Part shown: piece by piece, positions 7,197 through 13,713 of the stretch
Layout: each line of letters opens with the position of its first letter
Numbering within the stretch: position 1 is the stretch's first letter
Assembly: GCA_018671205.1 (NCBI GenBank)
Contig: JABHIC010000007.1
Location: 1-13,713, forward strand
Length of the DNA stretch: 13,713 nucleotides
Source of the DNA: Gammaproteobacteria bacterium
GTDB taxonomy: Bacteria > Pseudomonadota > Gammaproteobacteria > GCF-002020875
Direction of reading: 5' to 3'
Position numbers and translations under genes: made by a program
The notes under the pieces: generated by a model
What the model saw: only the letters and a program-made list of their open reading frames with translations
What the model was told of the DNA's origin: nothing
The model's database searches: none

Positions 7197-7296
7197 CAAT
7201 AGAGGTACCCTGGAACAATGCCATAGAACCCTTATCCGTAGTCTCGGACAGGCTCCTAGCAGCATGGGGTAGTGGTCTCCTGTACAATGGAGGATC

Positions 7297-9996
7297 ATGA
7301 AAATCAACCGCCTCAATAATCTCATCACCCAGCAGATTGGGTGGTTTATGATCATTGCTCTGGTACCTCTGTTGATCATGGGTGGGGTTGCTCTCCATCT
7401 GGCAAAAGTGGCCATCACAGAAGAGATTTTACGTGACCTCAGCTACGTCAGTGATATCCGAAAACATCAGATCAATGACTTTTTTTCCGAACGTCGTAAC
7501 CACCTCCGCAACCTTTCTCAATCCGCACAGCTAATCTCTGAGTTCCTGCAGCTCAACAAACCGCACAAACACAAAAAGAGTTTGATCTATAACAATCCGA
7601 GTCTGCCCGCCCTGATTCAGCAGTGGGGTCTGAAAAACCTGATTCTCATTACCAACGAGGGAAAGTTCATTGCGGATCTGCTCCAACCGGAGCTGATTGA
7701 TGTAGACCTTCAGGATGATTTTTTTATCGACTCCGTTTTGGCGAACAGTTTTCAGGAGGTCGTTCGCACACAATCTATTTCGACTCCCCACCACGGTTAC
7801 TATGAACCCTATGACCGTTTTGCCACCTTTATTACTGCCCCTGTCCATCATCAGGATCAGACCATCGGGATGGTGGCGGTAGAGGTGGATACCTCCCGCC
7901 TCAGGGATATCCTCTCGATCCGTGAGCACCACCAATCCAGTCAGAACAGTGCATTACTACTGGCCACGCAGGGGCAAAGTGGCATCTCTCTGCTCCATCT
8001 CGACTGGGATGTCCCAGAAGCTACGGACGAGTGTCTCAGACACCGCACCGAAATTTCTGATCAGCTCCCGATGATTCGAGCACTGCGTGGAGAACGGGGG
8101 AGTGGCTGGAGTATTGATACCGCCTGCCAACCCATACTGGTCGCGTGGCAACCACTGGAGGGGCTCAACCTCAGTATGGCCCTACTGAAAACCGAAGATG
8201 TTGCCCTCACTACAGTCACCCATCTACGCACCATTCTCATTCAGACAGGAAGTCTGGCGACTGTTTTTGCCCTTCTCCTCGCCTTTTTTGTCTCTCTTCC
8301 TCTGATTCTCCCACTGCTTCAGCTGACGCGTGTGACCCAACAGATCGCTCATGGTGAGCCCCTGTTAGAGGTGGTTGAGCAGCTACCGAAGCAGGTCAGG
8401 ATCAACGAAATTCAGGCGCTCTCCGATGCGATCAGAAAGATGTTGCTGACCATCGGCAACCATACGCAAGAGCTTGAGGAGTATCAGGACAACCTTGAGC
8501 ACCATGTCTACTACCGTACCGCAGCGCTGAAGAAGAGTCAGAGAGAGGCGGAGGAGGCCAACCAGAGTAAAAGTGAATTTCTGGCACGTATGAGCCATGA
8601 GATTCGCACTCCCCTGAATGGGATTGTCGGACTCTCTGAACTGCTTACCGAAACCCCGCTCGACCCTGAGCAGCAGCGTTATGTTGACTCGCTCAATAGC
8701 TCCAGCCACCACCTCTCAGGGCTGCTCAGTAATATCCTTGATTTTTCAAAAATTGAGGCTGAACAATATACGATCCAGGCAACCCCCTTCTCTCTTCCCC
8801 GCATTATTGAACAGATCCACTCTATCGTGGTTCTTGATGCTGACCAGAAGGGGCTTGCGTTCAAGAGCATGCTTCACCCCTCTATTCCCAAGCGACTCAT
8901 TGGTGACCCCAGAGTCCTTCGGCAGATTCTTCTCAACCTGCTCAGTAACGCAATCAAATATACCGAGGAGGGAAAAATCGCTCTGATTATTTCACTGGAG
9001 ATTCAGGGAGATCTGGAGATTACCCTCCGTATTCGGGTCAGTGACACGGGTCGTGGTATTCCAGCCAACCTCCAACCTCAGCTCTTCGATGCCTTCAGTC
9101 GGCTGCATGATGAGGGGGAGAATAGCCCCCCAGGTACCGGCCTGGGGCTATCCATTACCAAATCTCTGGTAGAGCAGATGAGAGGCGAAATCTGGTTACA
9201 GAGCAGTGAGGGAGAGGGGAGTGACTTCTTTATTCTTTTGCCACTCAAGGTTGCCCCTGCAGAGACAACAGTGGCTCCTCTCCTCGCGCTACCGACAGGC
9301 TCTGCGGAACAGCAGAAACAGACCATCTTGCTGGCGGATGACTCAAAGGTTAATCGGCTGCTGATTAATCGCTTTCTCAGGGAGAGCCACTACCAGCTAC
9401 GTTCAGTAGAGAATGGTGCTGAAGCAGTCATTGCTTACCAGCAAGAGCAGGTCAACCTTATTCTGATGGATATTCGAATGCCTGTATTGAACGGGATTGA
9501 GGCAACCCGTCAGATTCGTAGCCTGGAACAGGAGCACCATCTCCCTCCGGTTCCGGTGGTTGCTATGACTGCCGATGTGCTGGAAGAGACCCGTCAAAAG
9601 GCTTTTGATGCGGGTTGCACCCACTGGCTCCCCAAACCGATCACAAAAATACAACTCTATGAGACGCTTCAGAATATCTTGCCGCAGCCGCTAAAACCGG
9701 TGCCAATACAACAGCCTCAATATACGAAAGATACCGATGATACATTGACAGCACTGTTTCTGGACGATAGCCTCAGCAAGCTGGCGGACCTGCGCAGGGC
9801 GCTAGAAAATGAGGCATGGGCCAAAATCGCTCAGAGTACACATACCCTCAAGGGGAATGCAATGATGCTGGGGCACAAATCACTGGGAGAGATCATGGCG
9901 CAGATTGAGCAACAGGCGCACCAACAGCAGAGGGGAGAGATCGAGGTCCTGCTTGAACAGTGTGATATCGAAATCAGGAAGATCGGCACTTCATGA
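7297..9996 (+). CDS. Hybrid sensor histidine kinase (Cache-like, HAMP, HisKA, HATPase, REC, Hpt)
   Basis: The 899-residue inner-membrane kinase has TM1 at about 16-35, a periplasmic sensor of about 275 residues with a Cache-like end (GYYEPYDRFATFITAPV, then IGMVAVEVD), TM2 at about 316-343, HAMP to about 395, and a coiled coil. HisKA carries phospho-acceptor H434 (MSHEIRTPLNG). The ATPase N box has N551 (LLSNAIKY), G1 is DTGRG at 583-587 and G2 is GTGLGL at 613-618. The receiver (about 677-795) has D725 in LILMDIRMP. The C-terminal Hpt has H849 in THTLKGNAMM. All phosphorelay residues are present, so it should be active. The ligand is unknown. A ggagg stands only three bases before ATG 7297. 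The gene overlaps the response regulator by ATGA and diverges from the receiver-Hpt gene. Confidence 0.93.
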   Translation: MKINRLNNLITQQIGWFMIIALVPLLIMGGVALHLAKVAITEEILRDLSYVSDIRKHQINDFFSERRNHLRNLSQSAQLISEFLQLNKPHKHKKSLIYNNPSLPALIQQWGLKNLILITNEGKFIADLLQPELIDVDLQDDFFIDSVLANSFQEVVRTQSISTPHHGYYEPYDRFATFITAPVHHQDQTIGMVAVEVDTSRLRDILSIREHHQSSQNSALLLATQGQSGISLLHLDWDVPEATDECLRHRTEISDQLPMIRALRGERGSGWSIDTACQPILVAWQPLEGLNLSMALLKTEDVALTTVTHLRTILIQTGSLATVFALLLAFFVSLPLILPLLQLTRVTQQIAHGEPLLEVVEQLPKQVRINEIQALSDAIRKMLLTIGNHTQELEEYQDNLEHHVYYRTAALKKSQREAEEANQSKSEFLARMSHEIRTPLNGIVGLSELLTETPLDPEQQRYVDSLNSSSHHLSGLLSNILDFSKIEAEQYTIQATPFSLPRIIEQIHSIVVLDADQKGLAFKSMLHPSIPKRLIGDPRVLRQILLNLLSNAIKYTEEGKIALIISLEIQGDLEITLRIRVSDTGRGIPANLQPQLFDAFSRLHDEGENSPPGTGLGLSITKSLVEQMRGEIWLQSSEGEGSDFFILLPLKVAPAETTVAPLLALPTGSAEQQKQTILLADDSKVNRLLINRFLRESHYQLRSVENGAEAVIAYQQEQVNLILMDIRMPVLNGIEATRQIRSLEQEHHLPPVPVVAMTADVLEETRQKAFDAGCTHWLPKPITKIQLYETLQNILPQPLKPVPIQQPQYTKDTDDTLTALFLDDSLSKLADLRRALENEAWAKIAQSTHTLKGNAMMLGHKSLGEIMAQIEQQAHQQQRGEIEVLLEQCDIEIRKIGTS

Positions 9997-10643
9997 ACCG
10001 TATTCGCGTTTTACTGGTCGATGACCAACCGCTGATTCGTGAGGCACTCCGTACCTTCCTCTCCAAATCGGATGAGATAGAGATCGTCGGTACCGCAGAG
10101 AGTGGACGGGATGCACTGGCGCAGATTGAACCCTGTCAGCCCGATGTAGTCATTCTCGACATTCGGATGCCGGATATGGATGGGGTAGAGACCACCCTCC
10201 GCATACAAAAACAGTATCCGACCCTCAAAATTGCCGGGCTTAGCAGTATCTCTGACAAATATCGTGCGACCGAAATGTTGCAAGCGGGAGCAGAGGGGTT
10301 CATCACCAAAGATACCCCTCCGGCAGAAATTGTGGATGCCATCCGTACTATTGTCGCCGGAGAGACCTTTGTCAGCCCCTCCATTTTTGCTGAGGAGCTG
10401 GCGCGGGGGGAGTCTATTGAGGAGGCGATGAAGCAGCTCTCCTCCAGACTACTCACCGTCCGGGAGAAAGATATTCTACGGGCACTCGCTGGTGGACTGA
10501 CGAACAGTGGTATTGCCGAGAAGCTGTTTGTCAGTCCACGAACCGTTGAAAAACATCGTCAGAATATCATGCACAAGCTGGAGCTACAGAACGGCGTAGA
10601 GTTGGTCGCATATGCCTATCGGGTGGGTATTATTGATGACTAG
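9993..10643 (+). CDS. LuxR/NarL-family response regulator
   Basis: The 216-residue cytoplasmic transcription factor has an N-terminal receiver (about 4-120) with acidic VDDQ, phospho-acceptor D56 in VVILDIRMPD, the switch Ser in GLSSI and conserved Lys in FITKD. A C-terminal LuxR-type helix-turn-helix follows (about 152-212: LTVREKDILRALAGG, recognition region VSPRTVEKHRQNIMHKL). The ATGA overlap with the hybrid kinase fixes its start and strongly implies that the kinase Hpt domain (H849) phosphorylates it. Targets are unknown; autoregulation through the palindrome at 7182-7196 is possible. Its TAG stop shares a CTAG with the stop of the convergent AsmA-family gene. Confidence 0.93.
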   Translation: MNRIRVLLVDDQPLIREALRTFLSKSDEIEIVGTAESGRDALAQIEPCQPDVVILDIRMPDMDGVETTLRIQKQYPTLKIAGLSSISDKYRATEMLQAGAEGFITKDTPPAEIVDAIRTIVAGETFVSPSIFAEELARGESIEEAMKQLSSRLLTVREKDILRALAGGLTNSGIAEKLFVSPRTVEKHRQNIMHKLELQNGVELVAYAYRVGIIDD

Positions 10644-12520
10644 AATAATTTATTAAGTAGATTCCCAAACCCCTGTCTCATCTTCTCCTCAGAGTTACCT
10701 CCCTCTGATTGAGACTCTCCTCCTCCCAACAGATTTCCCAACTTTTTCTTCAGTTTCTTCTGTAGCGAATCTTTGAGCAGATCTTCCAGATCTACCTTGA
10801 CCTTAGGGTTGTCCAGTGTGCCATGTAGAAGAATCGGTATCGATTTTCCTGACAACCGCTCCAGCCCCTCTCCTGCTCCAGCGGTCAAACTCTCGGCCAC
10901 CGTTGCATTGAGCCGATACTCCATCTGGCCACTCTTCAGCTCAACCCACCCCGCCCCACGGATCTCCATCAAGGAGGTACGCATTACTAAATTATCACTG
11001 GTCAGTCGTCCATCTCTGGCGTGTACCGTTGCCTTCAGATCCTCAAACCGGGTCTCATTAGGCTCACTGCCTGTGGGGAGTGGTTTCCGCTCCAGCAGTG
11101 CTTGTGCCTGGCGAATCAGACGGCGGAGGTTAACTCCCTGAATCGCACCCTCGGTGACCTCAACCCGGGCATTACCATCTACGCTATCCATCATCTCTGC
11201 TGTGGTGATCCCTACCACTCTGAAGTCTCCCTCGGCAGAGAGTAGCCCTCGCATCGCCTCTACATCACTCCTCTCCTTGAGCAGGCGTCCCAGGTCAACC
11301 CTGGTGAGTGACTCCTGTAGTGCAACCTGCACCGGCTCAACATTTACATCGATCCCCACTGTGCCTTGATAAGTGCCCCCATAGAGCTGTGCAGAGAGCG
11401 GCCCTACACTCACCTGCCCCTCTTTTATGGAGAGCTGGAAATCGACTGCTGTCGCCTCAGCCCCGGACATTTTGAGGCTATCAAGGTGAATCCCCCCCTC
11501 CACATCAAGCTGACGCAGCAGCTCCACCGGTAACTGCACCACACCCGCTGCGGAGCCGGCAACAGGTTCGACCGCTCCCTGACCCTCTGGCAGATAGCGA
11601 TCCAGATCAAGCTGGTCTCCCTGTAGATTAAATCGAATCTGCTCTGGTTTAGCGTGCTGAAGAGAGAGCTGACCGCGCAGGGTAGTCTGATCAAGCTGGA
11701 TGGTGAGCTCATCCAGGGTAACGCTCTTCCCCTTCTCTTTAACCACCACACGTCCCTCCAGAGAAGCCGTCAGAGGCCTTCCATTGGGCATCGACTGGCC
11801 CGCACTCTCCGCTTGAATGGAGAGCGACTGTAGAGTGATTGTCTCCAGCTGATCCGTCAGTAGTAGTGCTCCACTGAACTGCAGGGTTCCGCTTAACTCA
11901 TCCTGGTTCTGTTGATAGGCCAGCCCCCCCGCTAATGAGACCGCTTCTCCCCAACGAATTGGGCCACTCTTGAGATTGAGCTGACTGACCACGGTATGGC
12001 TCGCAGTTGTCAGATCCTCCCACGTTATCCCTGCGTCACGAATATCAATGCCACCCATTGAAATGGTACCCAGGGCAACTTTCCCTGATGTAGAAGGGGC
12101 TCTCTTGGCTCCCGTATGGGATGGCAACAGGGATTCCCAGTTGCCATGCCCCTGCTGATCACGCCTCAGGTTGAGTTGCAACCCATCGACCACAATCTGG
12201 TCGGCCTCCAGATTACTTAATAGCAGGGGGAGCAGAGCCACCTTTACCGACAGGTGTCGCACCTCTGCTAAAGGCGCTGACCCCGCCTCTTGGGCATGGA
12301 GTGTCACCCCTCCGGTTTCAACCCCCAGGCGGGGGAAAACAGATAGTGCGAGTGGTTCGTTAATGGTCAACCGGTGCCCCGTCTCCGCCTCAACCGCTGT
12401 CGTCAACTGCCCCTTTACGGCCTCCGCATCAAAAAATAGATTCGCCCAGATCGAGAGCCCAGCAACCGCAACGACCACAATCCCGACAACCCATACCACC
12501 AGCTTTACTACTATTTTCAT
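10640..12520 (-). CDS. AsmA-family inner-membrane-anchored periplasmic protein
   Basis: The 626-residue product has an N-terminal membrane anchor (about 4-26, VVKLVVWVVGIVVVAVAG) and a long periplasmic part of repeated beta-strands, typical of AsmA/VPS13-like bridge proteins. These affect outer-membrane lipid transport or assembly. Recognisable family stretches are the N-terminal TGHRLTINEPLALSVFPRLG and, near the C-terminus, GVNLRRLIRQAQ and IPILLHGTLDNPKV. The tail is rich in Lys, Leu and Gly (KDSLQKKLKKKLGNLLGGG). ATG 12520 is chosen because gaggagtgag lies just before it; the TTG at 12535 has no ribosome-binding site. The gene follows jetD by 138 bases on the same strand but has no known link to it. 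Confidence 0.88.
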   Translation of the reverse strand: MKIVVKLVVWVVGIVVVAVAGLSIWANLFFDAEAVKGQLTTAVEAETGHRLTINEPLALSVFPRLGVETGGVTLHAQEAGSAPLAEVRHLSVKVALLPLLLSNLEADQIVVDGLQLNLRRDQQGHGNWESLLPSHTGAKRAPSTSGKVALGTISMGGIDIRDAGITWEDLTTASHTVVSQLNLKSGPIRWGEAVSLAGGLAYQQNQDELSGTLQFSGALLLTDQLETITLQSLSIQAESAGQSMPNGRPLTASLEGRVVVKEKGKSVTLDELTIQLDQTTLRGQLSLQHAKPEQIRFNLQGDQLDLDRYLPEGQGAVEPVAGSAAGVVQLPVELLRQLDVEGGIHLDSLKMSGAEATAVDFQLSIKEGQVSVGPLSAQLYGGTYQGTVGIDVNVEPVQVALQESLTRVDLGRLLKERSDVEAMRGLLSAEGDFRVVGITTAEMMDSVDGNARVEVTEGAIQGVNLRRLIRQAQALLERKPLPTGSEPNETRFEDLKATVHARDGRLTSDNLVMRTSLMEIRGAGWVELKSGQMEYRLNATVAESLTAGAGEGLERLSGKSIPILLHGTLDNPKVKVDLEDLLKDSLQKKLKKKLGNLLGGGESQSEGGNSEEKMRQGFGNLLNKLF

Positions 12521-12570
12521 TGTCTCACTCCTCAACCGTAACGAACCCTATCTATCTTTTCAGCAACCTT

Positions 12571-12656
12571 CCCCCTGCAACCGGGGGTTCTAGGTTTGAT
12601 TCTCACCTATTACACGCCGCCTTCCCATCTTTTTTCCCGGATTCCGGGATTAATCC
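12571..12656. other. Two small hairpins between jetD and the AsmA-family gene
   Basis: In the 138-bp gap 12521-12658 there are two inverted repeats: ccccc 12571-12575 with ggggg 12583-12587 (7-nt loop), and tcccgg 12635-12640 with ccggga 12644-12649 (3-nt loop), next to the 10-bp palindrome ggattaatcc at 12647-12656. On the minus strand, the direction of both genes, the second hairpin is followed by A residues rather than U residues. It is therefore not a standard intrinsic terminator for jetD. No clear promoter for the AsmA-family gene is visible. Confidence 0.35.
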
Positions 12657-12658
12657 GC

Positions 12659-13713
12659 TCACTGTACCGTTTGCTGCAGATAAGTATGTAGTGCAGAGAA
12701 GCGGATGCGCTCCTGTTCGAGCCTTAAATTTGGGGCCCATTCAGCAGTCAGCAAGCCCTGATAAAGCGCCTGCTCCTCGGTGTTGAGCAGGGGCAGTTCA
12801 CGCCGGGTGGATCTCTGCTCCTCTCCCCACTGTGGGCGATGGTCTAACAGGGTCTGCCGATCCATTAGCATTGATCGGCTCTGTGGAAGGTAGTGTCGAA
12901 GCTGATCCAGCATGGCAAAGCCGTGCGTGTCGATATCCCCCCAGTAGTGGACCTCCAACGGTTGAAGGTGTGGAATAGAGTGTAGACGCTGCAGGCCGTA
13001 TCCCAAGCCAAAGATCACCAGGCTCTTTGGGTGTTGTGGGAAGGCGAGCCCGTTCACCTCGTTCTCGGTGATAAAGAGCTGCCGGAGAGGAAGATCGAGC
13101 TGGGAAAATTGCTCAATGGGCAGAGTAAGGTCGGAGAGCCCCTGGACGGTGAGTGCTGGATCGAGAATGCGAAAGCGGATCAGCGTGGGTTTTTCCAGAA
13201 AGCCGTAGCGTTGCTCAAACCTGCTTACACCGTGGCTGGTGGTGTCGATCTGTGGTTGAGGCAGAATTTTGTCGAGCAGTTCAATCAGTACCTTCTTGTG
13301 CCGTTCAATCAGTTTGGTATCGATCCCCGGCAGATCGATCTGTCGCAGATAGATTGCTGGGCGGGGGTACTGGACCATCCACTGGATTACGGTGATCAGC
13401 TGCGGCCAGTGGGTTGCAAACTGGAGTACTTTGTGGGGGTGGTGAATGATCCAGGCGCGCAGTTGCGGAAAGGGTTCCAGTAACTGTCTGGAGAGCTCCT
13501 GAAACAGAGCCGCCTCCCGCTGTTTATCGATGGTTGCCAACAGGTCATCCAGGGTCTCGAAAGAGACGCTCAGGGGAATAGTGTTGTGACCAATCTGGCG
13601 GTGATTGATGGTCTGGTACTCAATACGGTACCCCTTGCCTTGAGGGGTTTTTTCACCGGCCTGTAGCTGCTGTATCCAGTGATGAACCGTATCAAACTGC
13701 TCCCCCAGCGCTC
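12659..13713 (-). CDS. jetD: Wadjet anti-plasmid system subunit JetD (5' end cut by right edge)
   Basis: The frame is open through the right edge, giving 350 visible residues; the TTG at 13540 is internal. The N-terminal part carries the DUF3322 signature (YRIEYQTINHRQIGHNTIPL, then SFETLDDLLATIDKQREA). The C-terminal part is the DUF2220 Toprim-like domain with acidic ITENEV (Glu codons at 13066-13064 and 13060-13058) and the metal-binding GDIDTHG (Asp codons at 12937-12935 and 12931-12929). Catalytic acids are therefore intact. In Wadjet, JetABC is an SMC/MukBEF-like complex that extrudes and measures circular DNA and JetD cleaves it, removing small plasmids. JetD is usually the last gene, so jetABC would be expected to the right, beyond the window. 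About 40-50 N-terminal residues are likely missing. Confidence 0.88.
   Translation of the reverse strand, partial: ALGEQFDTVHHWIQQLQAGEKTPQGKGYRIEYQTINHRQIGHNTIPLSVSFETLDDLLATIDKQREAALFQELSRQLLEPFPQLRAWIIHHPHKVLQFATHWPQLITVIQWMVQYPRPAIYLRQIDLPGIDTKLIERHKKVLIELLDKILPQPQIDTTSHGVSRFEQRYGFLEKPTLIRFRILDPALTVQGLSDLTLPIEQFSQLDLPLRQLFITENEVNGLAFPQHPKSLVIFGLGYGLQRLHSIPHLQPLEVHYWGDIDTHGFAMLDQLRHYLPQSRSMLMDRQTLLDHRPQWGEEQRSTRRELPLLNTEEQALYQGLLTAEWAPNLRLEQERIRFSALHTYLQQTVQ

Noticed and set aside
7083..7418. N-terminal extension of the minus-strand receiver-Hpt ORF
   Set aside because: It would cover its own promoter candidate and the first 122 bases of the divergent kinase gene, and the added residues look non-coding (Cys/Arg/Ile-rich, no domain).
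12171..12593. Plus-strand 140-codon ORF
   Set aside because: It lies opposite the AsmA-family gene, has a low-complexity Ser/Thr/Arg composition and no ribosome-binding site.
12635..12649. Intrinsic terminator for jetD
   Set aside because: The hairpin is short and is followed by A residues on the transcript strand; the T run lies on the wrong side.
13031..13483. Plus-strand 150-codon ORF
   Set aside because: It lies entirely antisense to jetD, whose frame has clear family motifs.
12659..13540. JetD taken as a complete 293-residue protein from TTG 13540
   Set aside because: The same frame stays open to the right edge and the added residues contain the conserved DUF3322 stretch, so the gene is truncated by the window and not complete.
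1..13713. CRISPR array, rRNA, tRNA, or intact insertion sequence
   Set aside because: No regularly spaced direct repeats, no conserved rRNA or tRNA motifs and no transposase ORF were seen on either strand.

Overview
The window looks like chromosome of a gammaproteobacterium, probably a free-living or symbiotic member of the sulfur-oxidiser lineages (Chromatiales/Thiotrichales-like). The main reason is the adjacent pair of a YoaA/DinG-type iron-sulfur helicase and tsaB, an order also seen in E. coli (yoaA-tsaB). The lineage within the class is a guess from overall feel, not a measurement.

Layout. (1) Positions 2-394 hold the 3' end of an unrecognised gene, followed by a 198-bp gap with a perfect 16-bp-arm palindrome. 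(2) Positions 593-5904 form one tightly packed plus-strand run: a TauE/SafE- or DsbD_2-type membrane protein with an HCxGMCGG motif, a possible 36-residue small ORF embedded in a striking hairpin, two unrecognised membrane-associated proteins, a TPR lipoprotein, the helicase and tsaB. Most junctions are overlaps or gaps of a few bases. (3) Positions 5907-10643 hold a phosphorelay. A minus-strand REC-Hpt protein faces away from a plus-strand hybrid histidine kinase (TM-Cache-like-TM-HAMP-HisKA-HATPase-REC-Hpt), which is translationally coupled to a NarL/FixJ-type regulator. The 214-bp divergent spacer carries a good promoter for the REC-Hpt gene and a small palindrome. (4) Positions 10640-12520 encode an AsmA-family protein on the minus strand. 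Its stop codon shares a CTAG with the stop of the response regulator. (5) Positions 12659-13713 hold most of a minus-strand gene recognisable as jetD, the Toprim (DUF3322/DUF2220) subunit of a Wadjet anti-plasmid system. It is cut by the right edge, so jetABC would be expected just outside.

How the parts work together. The helicase (DNA repair) and TsaB (tRNA t6A modification) are housekeeping. The phosphorelay has two Hpt domains and two separate receiver outputs, so it could branch its signal. The defence gene jetD lies at the edge of what is probably an accessory block. The least explained structure is the approximately 119-nt element at 1283-1401. Its long arms pair almost completely, and four of its five non-Watson-Crick positions are G-U on the plus strand, which suggests function as an RNA read in the operon direction. 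No rRNA, tRNA, CRISPR array or intact transposase gene was seen.
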